From Halomonas huangheensis (GTDB taxonomy: Bacteria; Pseudomonadota; Gammaproteobacteria; Pseudomonadales; Halomonadaceae), in NCBI RefSeq assembly GCF_001431725.1, contig NZ_CP013106.1, forward strand, positions 2,294,001 to 2,358,000: 64,000 bases of DNA. Direction: 5' to 3'. The notes under the pieces are model-generated. The model saw nothing but the letters and a program-made list of their open reading frames with translations. It made no database searches and was not told where the DNA came from. The translations under genes were made by a program, and so were the position numbers. Positions 1-10,394 of the stretch are shown one piece after another; positions within the stretch are counted from its first letter, which is position 1, and each line of letters begins with the position of its first letter.

Positions 1-85
1 CCCACCAATCCCTGTGCTGATACAGAAGGATTGGTAGGGCCTGGAAGTGGAGCTGAGGGCTAAAATCCAAAAGCAGAGAAACGCA

Positions 86-844
86 TTATTGCGTGGTCTG
101 AAACTGCTCGTAGGTCTGGCGGGCGCGGTTCAGATGTTGCTGCATGGCTTCTCGCGCCTGTTGCGGATCACGAGCAAGGATGGCGTCAACTACGGCCTGA
201 TGTTCGTCTTCGACTCGCTTGAGATAGACATCCGCGGTGGCCGTGTTGACCTCGCTGCTGACCAGTTTTGAGCGTGGAATGGCGCTGAGGTTGAGTTGCT
301 CGAACAGTACCGAGAAGAACGGGTTGTGAGTGGCCTGGGCGATGGCGTGATGAAACTCGAAGTCTTCTTCTCTCGCCAGGGTATGCTGGGCACGCGCTTC
401 AACAAAGGCTGCGTGTCGCGCCACTATACGCTCACGATCCTCTTCGGTATGGCGCTCAGCCGCCAGGGCCGCTGCGGCGGGCTCAATGTTCATGCGCAGC
501 TCGAGGACATGTAGAATATCCTCGACGGTGGTTGGCCGAATACGCTTGGCCGGCATCGCTTCCGCAGGGGCGGTGCGAAGCACTGTGGTACCGACTCCGC
601 GGCGCGCTTCGACCAGGCCGAGTGATTTGAGGTGAGCCACCGCTTCGCGGATGACGGTCCGGCTAACGCCAAACGACTCACATAAACCGCTTTCGGTCGG
701 CAAGCGATCTCCTACCGAAAAACTGCCGCCGGTAATCAGGCCCTCGAGTTGATCGGCCACATGCATCGACAGACTGCCCTCTCGGGTGAGCTTCTTGACG
801 TTGAGCGTTGCCGTACCGCTGCGGGGCTCAGGCTTGGCTGCCAT
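86..844 (-). CDS. FadR-family (GntR) transcriptional regulator of the uronate genes
   Basis: A 252-residue GntR regulator of the FadR (FCD) subfamily. The N-terminal winged helix (about residues 20-90) contains the typical DRLPTESGLCESFGVSRTVI recognition region. The C-terminal part is helical and FCD-like, with spaced Asp/His residues that in this family usually bind a metal and a carboxylate effector. The ATG at 844 is chosen because GAGGAA lies about 8 nt upstream; the frame stays open for 14 more codons, but those would run into the palindrome at 880-904. It is last in the minus-strand order dctP-dctQ-dctM-udh-regulator, so a hexuronate or its lactone is the inferred effector. The family is certain; the ligand is inferred from neighbours. 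Confidence 0.88.
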   Translation of the reverse strand: MAAKPEPRSGTATLNVKKLTREGSLSMHVADQLEGLITGGSFSVGDRLPTESGLCESFGVSRTVIREAVAHLKSLGLVEARRGVGTTVLRTAPAEAMPAKRIRPTTVEDILHVLELRMNIEPAAAALAAERHTEEDRERIVARHAAFVEARAQHTLAREEDFEFHHAIAQATHNPFFSVLFEQLNLSAIPRSKLVSSEVNTATADVYLKRVEDEHQAVVDAILARDPQQAREAMQQHLNRARQTYEQFQTTQ

Positions 845-879
845 GATGTGATTCCTCATTCGATACCGAAGTCCCTTTA

Positions 880-904
880 CGTACATAACAAAGGATTATG
901 TACG
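880..904. promoter_or_regulatory. Candidate operator: perfect 9-bp inverted repeat upstream of the FadR-type gene
   Basis: CGTACATAA, seven bases, then TTATGTACG form a perfect palindrome 36 nt upstream of the regulator's start codon. It is AT-rich at its centre and not followed by a T run, so it looks like a protein-binding site rather than a terminator. Autoregulation by the FadR-type protein is the simplest inference. Confidence 0.55.
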
Positions 905-982
905 CCTCGAGTGTACCAGCCCTTGCAGAGAGGGTCGCCCTGTTGCCAGGGCGTACGCCATTACTGATGGCACTCTTGATGC

Positions 983-1783
983 TCATTTGTCATCGGGGTG
1001 GCCTTGACTGACAAACTTGCCGCCTTGATAGACGACCGCCGGGTCGTTGGGGTCCAAACCGGCATCACGTGCCTCGATCTCGGCCCGCCAGGGCTCCGAG
1101 CTATCCTCGGGTACCCAACCCAGAAAGGCTGCCTTGCCATTGTCCCACCACTGTTCCTTGTTGTTCGAGGCGCCATAGACCACCGTATAGCCGAGTTTGG
1201 GAGCGACAAACGCTCGTTCCAGCAAAGCCACGAAATCTTCCACGCTCATCCAGGTTGCCAGCATGCGAGTATCGGCTGGCTTGGGAAAGCAGGAACCAAT
1301 ACGAACAGAGAGCGTTTCAAGACCAAACTTGTCGTAATACAGGCTGGCAAGGTCTTCACCGAAGCACTTGGAAACGCCATACAGTGAGTCGGGACGGCGC
1401 GGCACCTGATTGTCCAGTTTCTCGGTCCGCGGATAGAAGCCGATCGTATGGTTGGAGCTGGCAAACACCACGCGAGGTTTGCTGTGCTGGCGCGCCGCCT
1501 CATACAGGTTATAGGTGCCCATGATGTTGGCTGGCAGAATCTGCTGCCAGGAGCGCTCCACCGATACGCCACCCAAGTGAATGATCCCGTCGCACCCTTC
1601 CACAAGTGAGGCGACTTCTTCGGCATTGGCAAGGTCGCATATCACGATCTCCTCGTTGCCGTCGCCTGGCTCGATTGAAGCGATATCAGATAGGCGCACA
1701 TTGCTGGCAAGGCGATTCAAATACGGGCGAATTGCCTTGCCCAGCCCACCTGCTGCACCGGTCACCAGTAGTCGATTCAGCAT
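983..1783 (-). CDS. udh: Uronate dehydrogenase (NAD-dependent hexuronate oxidation)
   Basis: A 266-residue short-chain/extended SDR enzyme, the usual size of bacterial uronate dehydrogenase, which oxidises D-galacturonate or D-glucuronate to the aldarolactone with NAD. The Rossmann motif TGAAGGLG is at residues 8-15. The catalytic YGVSK places Tyr135 and Lys139, and the SSNHTIG segment near 110 is typical of Udh. A TRAP carboxylate transporter lies upstream and a FadR-type regulator downstream on the same strand, which fits an oxidative uronate pathway. Later steps (lactonase, aldarate dehydratase) are not in the window. A general sugar epimerase is the alternative but fits length and context less well. 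Confidence 0.85.
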   Translation of the reverse strand: MLNRLLVTGAAGGLGKAIRPYLNRLASNVRLSDIASIEPGDGNEEIVICDLANAEEVASLVEGCDGIIHLGGVSVERSWQQILPANIMGTYNLYEAARQHSKPRVVFASSNHTIGFYPRTEKLDNQVPRRPDSLYGVSKCFGEDLASLYYDKFGLETLSVRIGSCFPKPADTRMLATWMSVEDFVALLERAFVAPKLGYTVVYGASNNKEQWWDNGKAAFLGWVPEDSSEPWRAEIEARDAGLDPNDPAVVYQGGKFVSQGHPDDK

Positions 1784-1857
1784 TCTTGCCTCCCTGATAG
1801 TTTGTGTTGGTACTTTTGAGTTACGTCATGCAGGAAACTCCCGCAATGATTGTCTGC

Positions 1858-1900
1858 CACCAGGGCCTGCCCGCCTGCTACCTCCAGCAGGGCCCTGGTG
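1858..1900 (-). terminator. Hairpin between dctM and udh
   Basis: CACCAGGGCC and GGCCCTGGTG form 10-bp perfect arms around a 23-nt loop in the 130-nt gap between dctM and udh. There is no T run, so it may attenuate or process the operon transcript rather than end it. Confidence 0.4.
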
Positions 1901-1913
1901 CAGTGGATGCCAT

Positions 1914-3194
1914 TTACTCCATGAGGTTCGGCAGTGTCATGGACAGCGCCGGGACATAGGTCACCAGCATCAGCGCCGCAAACAGCGCCAGGTAGAACGG
2001 CCAGATGGTCCGTACCGCGTGTTCCATCCGTATCTTGCCGATCACACTGCCGACGAACAGGCAGCCTCCCACTGGTGGTGTGCATAGGCCAAGGCCCAGG
2101 TTCATCATCATGATGATGCCAAACTGGATCGGGTCCATTCCAAACTGAGCAGCGATCGGCAGAAAGATCGGTGTACAGATCAGAATCAGTGCTGCCATAT
2201 CCATCACCATGCCCAGCGCCAACAGGATCAGATTCAGCATCAACAGAATCATCAGCGGATTGTCGGTAATACCGAGCAAGGCATCACTGAGCAACTGCGG
2301 CACGCTGTACAGGGCCAGCATGTAAGAGAACGCTGAAGCACAGCCCACCAGAATCATTACCAGCGCGGTGGTACGTACCGATTGATAGACGGCCTGCTTG
2401 AAGGACTCCCAACGCAATTCGCGATATACCAGCGCGGTAATGACAATGGCATAGATCGCGCCGAAGGCGCCGGACTCGGTCACTGTCAGCACGCCGGACA
2501 ACACGCCCCCGACAATGATCACGGCGGTGAACAGGCCCGGTAATGCCACTGCCAGACTGAGTACCAGGGCACTCCAGCCAGGAAAAGGTTCGCCGCCGTA
2601 GCCACGCTTGACGGCGACCAGGTATGCGGCAAGTGCCAACAGTCCGCACATCAGGATACCCGGCAGGATGCCAGCCACGAACAGCTTGGTGATCGAAATG
2701 CCACCACCTGCCGCTACCGCATACAGAATCATGTTGTGGCTGGGTGGAATCACAACACCGGCAATCGACGAGGTCACCGTCACATTCACGGCGTAATCTG
2801 CGTCATAGCCCTTCTCCTTCATTACCGGAATCAGGATCGAGCCCAATGCAGAGGTGTCGGCTACGGCCGAGCCGGAGATGCCACCGAACAGCATCGATGA
2901 ACTGACATTGACCATACCTAGACCACCGCGCACACGCCCTACTGCGGCAGAAGCCAGTCGTACCAGACGCTGCGAGATACCACCATGCAACATCAGCTCA
3001 CCGGCGAAGATAAAGAACGGAATCGCCAGCAGCGAGAACACAGAGATGCCTGACAATATGCGTTGAAAGGCCACAAACATCGGCAGCCCTTCATAAAGAA
3101 AGGCCACAACAGCAGCGAGACCAACGGCAAAAGCCACCGGTGCGCCAATGATGAGCCCTAATGCGAAAACTCCGAACAGGATTGCCAGTCCCAT
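1914..3194 (-). CDS. dctM: TRAP transporter large permease, DctM type (uronate)
   Basis: A 426-residue membrane protein, the standard DctM size, with about 12 hydrophobic segments and the conserved GGISGSAVADTSALGSILIP region near residues 105-125. It is the ion-coupled channel subunit of a tripartite ATP-independent periplasmic importer in the inner membrane. It follows dctQ with a 2-nt gap, so the two are co-translated. Because udh and a FadR-type regulator lie directly downstream, the likely substrate is galacturonate and/or glucuronate; that assignment rests on context. The family is unmistakable. Confidence 0.92.
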   Translation of the reverse strand: MGLAILFGVFALGLIIGAPVAFAVGLAAVVAFLYEGLPMFVAFQRILSGISVFSLLAIPFFIFAGELMLHGGISQRLVRLASAAVGRVRGGLGMVNVSSSMLFGGISGSAVADTSALGSILIPVMKEKGYDADYAVNVTVTSSIAGVVIPPSHNMILYAVAAGGGISITKLFVAGILPGILMCGLLALAAYLVAVKRGYGGEPFPGWSALVLSLAVALPGLFTAVIIVGGVLSGVLTVTESGAFGAIYAIVITALVYRELRWESFKQAVYQSVRTTALVMILVGCASAFSYMLALYSVPQLLSDALLGITDNPLMILLMLNLILLALGMVMDMAALILICTPIFLPIAAQFGMDPIQFGIIMMMNLGLGLCTPPVGGCLFVGSVIGKIRMEHAVRTIWPFYLALFAALMLVTYVPALSMTLPNLME

Positions 3195-3196
3195 GC

Positions 3197-3754
3197 CTAT
3201 TGCTCCTCTTCAGAGTGAGATGTGCTGGAGGGTACCGATAGGCCCCGACCGACAATATTGGCCACGCTGAACACCACCATCAATACACCGCAGATCACCA
3301 GTGGCGCTGCACGCCAACTTTCGGAAAGCCCAATCATGGGAATGGCGCGATCAAGGTTATCCATCACCAACAAGCCACCCTGCCAACTCATGAACCCACC
3401 GAATGCGATGACGAACAGGTCGGCGAGATGAAACATCACCAGACGTGGAATAGCCGGCATCGCTTCGCGGACCATCTCGATACTCAGGTGGGTGCCCTGA
3501 CGTACCCCTGCGGCAGCGCCGAGGCAGGTGATGTAAACCACGCACAGCAAGGCCGACTGCTCTACCCAGGTGGGGGTGTTATTGAGGATGTAGCGACCAA
3601 ATACCAGCCAGCCGAATGAAGCAATCAGATAGACGAGTAGGACACCCGCTACGAGGATGCACAGATGTGCAAGACCATCCAGCACACGATCAAGCGGCCC
3701 GGCCGGAGTTCGGGGCGCGCTGACGGGATCGGAAAATTCACCGGAAGACGTCAC
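3197..3754 (-). CDS. dctQ: TRAP transporter small permease, DctQ type
   Basis: The small four-helix membrane subunit that links the periplasmic binding protein to DctM. Hydrophobic stretches include VAGVLLVYLIASFGWLVFG near the N-terminus. The GTG at 3754 is preferred (185 aa) because GAGAGG lies 9 nt upstream. The frame extends 15 codons further to a GTG at 3799, but no ribosome-binding site is visible there. It lies between dctP (64-nt gap) and dctM (2-nt gap) in one operon. Confidence 0.88.
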   Translation of the reverse strand: MTSSGEFSDPVSAPRTPAGPLDRVLDGLAHLCILVAGVLLVYLIASFGWLVFGRYILNNTPTWVEQSALLCVVYITCLGAAAGVRQGTHLSIEMVREAMPAIPRLVMFHLADLFVIAFGGFMSWQGGLLVMDNLDRAIPMIGLSESWRAAPLVICGVLMVVFSVANIVGRGLSVPSSTSHSEEEQ

Positions 3755-3818
3755 AGGATTCAACCTCTCGAAAGGCCCCCAGCGAGATGCTGGAGGCACT
3801 TGATGGACAGCGATTCGA

Positions 3819-4817
3819 TCAGTTGGCCTGAGCGGCCTGAATTTCCTCTACCAGAGGTTCGAGGTCAGGATGCTGGGCAAGGAAGTCGTCATAGACAGGC
3901 TGCATTGCTTGCAGGAATGCTGCCTTGTCGGCAACGTCGTTGATCTGAGCACCGGCCTCGGTCACCGCATCGCGGCTTGCACGAGATCCCTCTGCCCAAA
4001 GTTCTCGCTGTTCCTGAGCGGCATTCTCGGCGGCTTCGCGGACGATCTGCTGATCTTCCTCCGGGAGTTCCTCCCAGGAAGCCTTCGACACACACAGGCA
4101 TTCGGGAAGAATCAAGTGATCTGTGTTCGAGTAGAACCCGGCCACCTCGAAGTGACCGCTGGAATCATAGGACGGAAAGTTGTTCTCGGCACCGTCGATC
4201 ACTCCAGTCTTGAGTGACTGATACACCTCGCTGTAAGCCATCGGTGTAGCGTTGCCGCCAAGAGCGTCGATCATGTCAACATAGAGATCGTTGTTCATCA
4301 CCCGCACCTTGAGCCCTTTCACGTCGTCCGGAGTCTCGATGGGATGATCGGTGTTGTACAGGCTACGCGCGCCGGATCCGAACCAGGACAGAGCCACCAG
4401 TCCTTTCTCTGCCAGTGCAGCCTCGAATTTATCGCCGATTTCACCGTCCATCAGGCGATACATGTCTTGTTCGCTGTTGAACAGGAATGGTAACGACAAT
4501 ACGTTGGTCTCGGGCACGATCGGCCCCATCGGACCCATATTGAAATTACCGAAATTCAGCGCACCATTGCGGGCCTGTTCGATAGCATCAGGCTGAGCGC
4601 CAAGCACCCCATTGTGATAGACCTTGGGCTCGATACGCCCTTCTGTCTTTTCAGCGACTTCGGCAGCAAAGCTATCCAGGGCAACGCTGTTGGGATATTC
4701 AGGAGGATGAACGTTCCAGCCACGCCACTGTTCGGCCATAGCTGGCGCTGAGGCCAGTGCCACAGTAGCGGCTACTGCACTGAGTTGAGCGAAGCGGGCA
4801 AGACGGGTATGACGCAT
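3819..4817 (-). CDS. dctP: TRAP transporter substrate-binding protein, DctP type
   Basis: A periplasmic solute-binding protein of the DctP/TRAP family, 332 aa, and first gene of the uronate operon. The start at 4817 has GGAG 9 nt upstream and opens a classical Sec signal peptide ending in ASAPAMA. The longer frame (19 more codons) has no signal-peptide logic. The mature part carries conserved TRAP blocks, including KGLKVRVMNNDLYVDMIDAL, where the Arg normally pairs with the substrate carboxylate, and NNFPSYDSSGHFEVAGFY. Uronate specificity is inferred from the adjacent udh. Confidence 0.9.
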   Translation of the reverse strand: MRHTRLARFAQLSAVAATVALASAPAMAEQWRGWNVHPPEYPNSVALDSFAAEVAEKTEGRIEPKVYHNGVLGAQPDAIEQARNGALNFGNFNMGPMGPIVPETNVLSLPFLFNSEQDMYRLMDGEIGDKFEAALAEKGLVALSWFGSGARSLYNTDHPIETPDDVKGLKVRVMNNDLYVDMIDALGGNATPMAYSEVYQSLKTGVIDGAENNFPSYDSSGHFEVAGFYSNTDHLILPECLCVSKASWEELPEEDQQIVREAAENAAQEQRELWAEGSRASRDAVTEAGAQINDVADKAAFLQAMQPVYDDFLAQHPDLEPLVEEIQAAQAN

Positions 4818-4914
4818 GATAAAGGCTCCAGGGGTTGTCATTATTGTGGCCCTTCCCTCAGGAGGGGCTTCCAATCACCCGATGAGGCTGCAAGGCATCA
4901 TCGAGCATTGATCT

Positions 4915-4950
4915 CTTATCTGACGTAATATGTATGACAAAGTAGATAAG
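4915..4950. promoter_or_regulatory. Candidate promoter/operator of the uronate operon
   Basis: An AT-rich island lies about 100-135 nt upstream of dctP. CTTATCT (4915-4921) and AGATAAG (4944-4950) are inverted repeats. Between them TGTATGACA (4931-4939) has TGT/ACA half-sites 3 nt apart, the form FadR-type operators usually take. It shares ATGTAY and ACAAAG elements with the palindrome at 880-904. Binding is not proven. Confidence 0.4.
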
Positions 4951-5055
4951 ATTCACGGCCCCATGCAAGAGCTAATGCCCAATGTTTCGACTAAAGTGCC
5001 AGGAAAAAGCGGTTATTCGCACCTGGTTACCAGCAGAAGGCCTCCAGCAACCAAA

Positions 5056-5085
5056 TCGGCGCCGGGCTCAAAAGCCCGGCGCCGA
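5056..5085 (-). terminator. Terminator of the ectABC operon
   Basis: Perfect 13-bp GC-rich arms (TCGGCGCCGGGCT and its complement) with a 4-nt loop, followed on the minus strand by TTTGG. It lies about 50 nt past the ectC stop. Confidence 0.8.
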
Positions 5086-5137
5086 TAATAGACTGCCATT
5101 CCAGCTGTTCAGGCCAGCGCCAGGCTAGCCCTTTTCT

Positions 5138-5527
5138 TCATTCGGCAGGTGCGTAGGAACCGTCTTCGCGATGCACTTCCTTACCGCTCAGACCAGGCGT
5201 AAATACACAGGCAAGGTGTAGGGTCTTCTTTGCGCGCAGCAAGTGGTCATCATGCTGGTCAAGGATATAGATATCACCCGGTTTGATCGGCCAGATCTTG
5301 CCATCTGCCAGGGTCTCCACCTCGCCCTCACCTTCGATGCAATAAACCGCTTCGAAGTGGTGCTTGTAATGGATGTGCGTCTCGGTGCCTTCAAAGATAC
5401 GAGTGATGTGGAAGGAACAGTTGCCACCATCATCCACCAACGAAAGACGTGTGCTGTCCCAGTTACCGTTCTCGGCCTTCACCAGGCGGTCGGTCTTGCG
5501 GCATTCCTCGAGATTACGGACGATCAT
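5138..5527 (-). CDS. ectC: L-ectoine synthase
   Basis: EctC cyclises N-gamma-acetyl-L-2,4-diaminobutyrate to ectoine, the last step of compatible-solute synthesis in the cytoplasm. The protein is 129 aa from MIVRNLEEC, matching the family length. GGAGAGAA lies about 7 nt before the ATG at 5527, so the 33 extra upstream codons are not used. The cupin fold is visible in [20 protein letters not shown] and [20 protein letters not shown]. It is the third gene of ectABC, 130 nt after ectB, and is followed by a strong terminator. No ectoine hydroxylase (ectD) is in the window. Confidence 0.97.
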   Translation of the reverse strand: MIVRNLEECRKTDRLVKAENGNWDSTRLSLVDDGGNCSFHITRIFEGTETHIHYKHHFEAVYCIEGEGEVETLADGKIWPIKPGDIYILDQHDDHLLRAKKTLHLACVFTPGLSGKEVHREDGSYAPAE

Positions 5528-5657
5528 GAAGGTTCTCTCCGTGTGGCTTGATTGGGTGTGCTGGTTGGGAAGTGATGACGCTGCTCGTGCCCTTGCGTCA
5601 TCAATGAAACAACTGGCGGGCGACACGCTGGTGCCGCCCTGACAGAAAGGTTATTGC

Positions 5658-7602
<1,945 letters not shown>

Positions 7603-7637
7603 TTAGTTATGCTTCGCTGTAGCGATTTCGATCAAGG

Positions 7638-7665
7638 ATTATAACAGCTGAATGTAGCATTTCAA
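7638..7665 (-). promoter_or_regulatory. Sigma-70-type promoter of ectA
   Basis: Read on the minus strand, TTGAAA and TATAAT are separated by 16 nt, with the -10 box ending about 36 nt before the ectA start. This is a near-consensus sigma-70 promoter. Confidence 0.65.
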
Positions 7666-7704
7666 ATTCGTCATTATTCTTCAGGTGCTTACCCATAACA
7701 GAAA

Positions 7705-7713
7705 ATTATACCA
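7705..7713 (-). promoter_or_regulatory. Second, extended -10 promoter candidate of ectA
   Basis: On the minus strand TGGTATAAT is an extended -10 element followed by TTTC. No good -35 box is present. Tandem promoters of different sigma type are known upstream of ectA in Halomonas; this site could be the stress or sigma-38 type. Confidence 0.45.
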
Positions 7714-7743
7714 GTTGCGTTTCAGCCCTCTCATTCATCGTGC

Positions 7744-7779
7744 TGTTGGTGCTCCGTGTTGGTGCTCCGTGTTGGTGCT
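7744..7779. repeat. 13-bp tandem repeat, about 2.8 copies
   Basis: GTTGGTGCTCCGT is repeated head to tail at 7744-7756 and 7757-7769 and partially at 7770-7779, in the non-coding DNA upstream of the ectoine promoters. No coding or hairpin role is visible. Confidence 0.85.
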
Positions 7780-7864
7780 CAGCCGACTGTCATCTCAGTT
7801 TAGTTGCTTTTCGTGACTCTGGAGTTGCAAACGCAGCAACGAGCTGCGAATGCCACCAACAAAA

Positions 7865-7894
7865 AAAGGGCCGCCCCATCGTGGAGCGGCCCTT
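7865..7894 (-). terminator. Terminator of gor
   Basis: AAAGGGCCGC and GCGGCCCTTT form the arms of a hairpin; on the minus strand it is followed by a run of T (complement of the A run at 7860-7867). It sits about 20 nt past the gor stop. Confidence 0.85.
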
Positions 7895-7912
7895 TCGTCT
7901 TGTCTGACGAGA

Positions 7913-9274
7913 TCAGTTGCGTGTCGGAGTCCGCATGGTCACGAATTCCTCTGCGCCAGTCGGATGAATTCCGACAGTGGCGTCGAAATCCGCTTTGGTC
8001 AGGCCTGCTCGCACCGCGATGCCGATCCCCTGGATGACCTCCCCTGCTTCCTCACCCACCATATGCGCACCCACGACCACATCACTGGCGTCATCGACAA
8101 TCAGCTTCATCAAGCAGCGTTCATCACTGCCTGAAAGGGTATGCTTCATGGGCCGGAAATCTGCGCTATAGACACGAATGGCAGCATACTTCTCGCGCGC
8201 CTTTTCTTCCGACAGTCCTACGGTACCGATATTGGGGTGGCAGAACACGGCAGTAGCGATGTTGTCGTAGTTCATCGGCTCTTTGGGAGCCTCGCCGAAA
8301 TGATGCGCGACCATGTGCATCGCCTCGGCCAGCGCGACCGGGGTCAGTTCTGGCCCACCTGTGACGTCACCCAATGCGAGGATCGATGGTACCGAAGTCT
8401 CGAAGCGGTCATTGACCTCGATGGAACCTTCATCGTTGAGCGCGATGTCCAACTGATCCAGCCCCAACCCCTGCAGATGTGGTTTACGGCCCGTTGCAGC
8501 CAGCACGGCATCCACTTCATGCACATCGCCATTGGTCAGGGTGACCTTCAGTCCGGAATCCTGCTTCTCGATGGCTTCGATATTGGCGCCGAAGTGCAGG
8601 TTGACGCCCTTCTTGCCCATCTCGTCACGCGTGAACTCGCGGACTTCCTGGTCGAAGCCACGCAGGAACAGGTCTCCGCGATATACCAGATGAGTCTCGG
8701 CACCCAGGCCGTTGAAGATGCTGGCAAACTCCACGGCGATGTAGCCACCACCCAGCACCAGAAAGCGCTTCGGGAAGCTGTCCAGATCAAAGATCTGGTT
8801 GGAGTTCAGCGTATGTTCCTTGCCGGGGAAGTCCGGTACCCACGGCCATCCACCAACAGCGACCAGGATCTTCTCGGCACTGATCTGCTCGCCGGCAACC
8901 TCCACGGTATGTGCATCGACGACCCGAGCCCGACCATTGATCAGGCGCACACCGGCGTTATCGAGCAGCTTCGCATAGATGCCGTTGAGGCGTTTGATTT
9001 CGCCGATCTTGTTGTCGCGCAACGTCGACCAGTCAAAAACTGGTGCTTGATCGAGTTGCCAACCGAAACCGTGCGCATCCTCAAAAGCATCATGGAAATG
9101 CGCAGCATACGAATAGAGTTTCTTCGGTACACAACCCACATTGACGCAGGTTCCGCCCAAGTAGCGATCTTCTGCAACAGCCACGCGAGCGCCGGTAGCG
9201 GCGGCCGTTCGAGCAGCGCGTACGCCGCCGGATCCCGCGCCGATGACGAACAGGTCGTAATCGAAGTTGGACAC
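7913..9274 (-). CDS. gor: Glutathione-disulfide reductase
   Basis: An NADPH-dependent flavoprotein that keeps cytoplasmic glutathione reduced. It is 453 aa from the GTG at 9274, which has GGGAGA about 6 nt upstream; the frame continues 19 codons further without better signals. FAD motif [11 protein letters not shown] is at 12-22, redox-active Cys43 and Cys48 lie in GGTCVNVGC, the NADPH site is GGGYIAVE, and the C-terminal IHPTGAEE carries the catalytic His-Glu. Charged residues after the second Rossmann strand ([12 protein letters not shown]) fit NADPH rather than NAD. It is divergent from the carbonic anhydrase gene. Confidence 0.95.
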   Translation of the reverse strand: MSNFDYDLFVIGAGSGGVRAARTAAATGARVAVAEDRYLGGTCVNVGCVPKKLYSYAAHFHDAFEDAHGFGWQLDQAPVFDWSTLRDNKIGEIKRLNGIYAKLLDNAGVRLINGRARVVDAHTVEVAGEQISAEKILVAVGGWPWVPDFPGKEHTLNSNQIFDLDSFPKRFLVLGGGYIAVEFASIFNGLGAETHLVYRGDLFLRGFDQEVREFTRDEMGKKGVNLHFGANIEAIEKQDSGLKVTLTNGDVHEVDAVLAATGRKPHLQGLGLDQLDIALNDEGSIEVNDRFETSVPSILALGDVTGGPELTPVALAEAMHMVAHHFGEAPKEPMNYDNIATAVFCHPNIGTVGLSEEKAREKYAAIRVYSADFRPMKHTLSGSDERCLMKLIVDDASDVVVGAHMVGEEAGEVIQGIGIAVRAGLTKADFDATVGIHPTGAEEFVTMRTPTRN

Positions 9275-9466
9275 AGGTTTCTCCCAGTGTTGCTGGCCTG
9301 GCTGGCCTGGATGAATGATATAGCGCAACATGATACCACTGCGGAACTGTTAATGACCCCCGTGGCTTGCCCTCGTGTCTTGACCACCCATGTCTTGACC
9401 CCTCGCGATACCACGGGTAAAAAAAGCTCCGCTGAATGACGTTCCTACTACTGCCGGGATATGGAT

Positions 9467-10114
9467 ATGAGTGATATCGACAATCTGTTGGCCAACAACC
9501 GCGCCTGGGCTGATCGGATGTGCCAGTCCGATCCAGACTTCTTCAAGCGCCTGGCCAATCAGCAGACGCCCGAGTATCTGTGGATTGGATGCTCCGATAG
9601 CCGCGTTCCGGCCAACCAGATCATAGATCTGCCCCCCGGCGAAGTCTTTGTTCACCGCAATGTCGCCAACCTCCTGCATCACAATGACATGAACGCTCTC
9701 TCGGTGGTCCAGTTCGCCGTGGATGTGCTCAAGGTGCGTCATATCATGATCGTCGGCCACTACGGATGTGGTGGTATCCGTGCCGCTGTTACCGGTGGTG
9801 AATGCGGTGTTGTCGATTATTGGTTGCACAGCGTGCGTGAACTTTACAGCCGTTATCGCCAGGACCTCGAATCCTTGCCATTGGATGAGCAGGTCAACCG
9901 GATGTGTGAGCTCAATGCTGAAGCTCAGGTCAAGAACCTGTGTCGTACCAAGATCATCCAGCGTGCCTGGCAGCGTGGTCAGGAATTGTCGGTACATGGC
10001 TGGGTCTATGGCCTTGAGGATGGCCACGTCACCGACCTGAAATGCAGTGTGCACGGACTCGACCAGGTAGCGCAGCTGTACCGCATTGATCGTCTCTCTG
10101 CGCCGGAGGATTAA
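9467..10114 (+). CDS. can: Beta-carbonic anhydrase
   Basis: Interconverts CO2 and bicarbonate in the cytoplasm. It is 215 aa from MSDIDNLLANN, close to E. coli Can. Zinc ligands Cys42 and Asp44 lie in WIGCSDSRVPANQ, and the His/Cys pair is in VGHYGCGGI (about 98-101). The ATG at 9467 has GGGA 7 nt upstream; an ATG two codons earlier is less well placed. It is monocistronic, followed by a hairpin at 10141. Confidence 0.95.
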   Translation: MSDIDNLLANNRAWADRMCQSDPDFFKRLANQQTPEYLWIGCSDSRVPANQIIDLPPGEVFVHRNVANLLHHNDMNALSVVQFAVDVLKVRHIMIVGHYGCGGIRAAVTGGECGVVDYWLHSVRELYSRYRQDLESLPLDEQVNRMCELNAEAQVKNLCRTKIIQRAWQRGQELSVHGWVYGLEDGHVTDLKCSVHGLDQVAQLYRIDRLSAPED

Positions 10115-10140
10115 GCGCCGCGGGACACTTCCTACTCCGT

Positions 10141-10164
10141 AAGCCTGGGTGTTCGCCCGGGCTT
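10141..10164 (+). terminator. Terminator of can
   Basis: AAGCCTGGG and CCCGGGCTT pair with one G-U around TGTTCG, 26 nt after the can stop. The T tract is poor. Confidence 0.5.
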
Positions 10165-10394
10165 GCGGCCCTGTTTGCTGTATGTCGTCTACTTCGACTC
10201 TCTCCTTCCCTGGCCTTGCTGCCATGCGACTTCGCCGACCAGTATTCATCCTCTGAATGATGCCTCTCACAATTTCGATTGTGCACCAGCCCAGGTCATC
10301 TCTATCTTCTGTCTGACAGTGACTGGCGTTGATCTCCAACATCGCTTGTTACCGCAGGACCATACAACAACCTCAATAAGCAGGAATCCTTCCG

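Larger units (their letters stand above)
4818..5137. other. Intergenic region between dctP and ectC
   Basis: 320 nt without a gene. It holds the dctP promoter/operator candidate at 4915-4950 and the ectC terminator at 5056-5085. Nothing else is recognisable. Confidence 0.7.
7603..7912. other. Intergenic region between ectA and gor
   Basis: 310 nt with no gene. It contains two ectA promoter candidates (7638-7665 and 7705-7713), a 13-bp tandem repeat (7744-7779) and the gor terminator (7865-7894). Confidence 0.7.

Noticed and set aside
4..35. ACCAATCC/GGATTGGT inverted repeat at the left edge
   Set aside because: Possibly a terminator of a gene outside the window, but short, imperfect and without a T run, so it was not called.
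8141..9439. A 432-codon plus-strand frame
   Set aside because: Antisense to gor throughout; gor has all its motifs, and the mirror frame has none.
9350..10342. A 330-codon minus-strand frame
   Set aside because: Antisense to the carbonic anhydrase gene, whose zinc ligands are intact.
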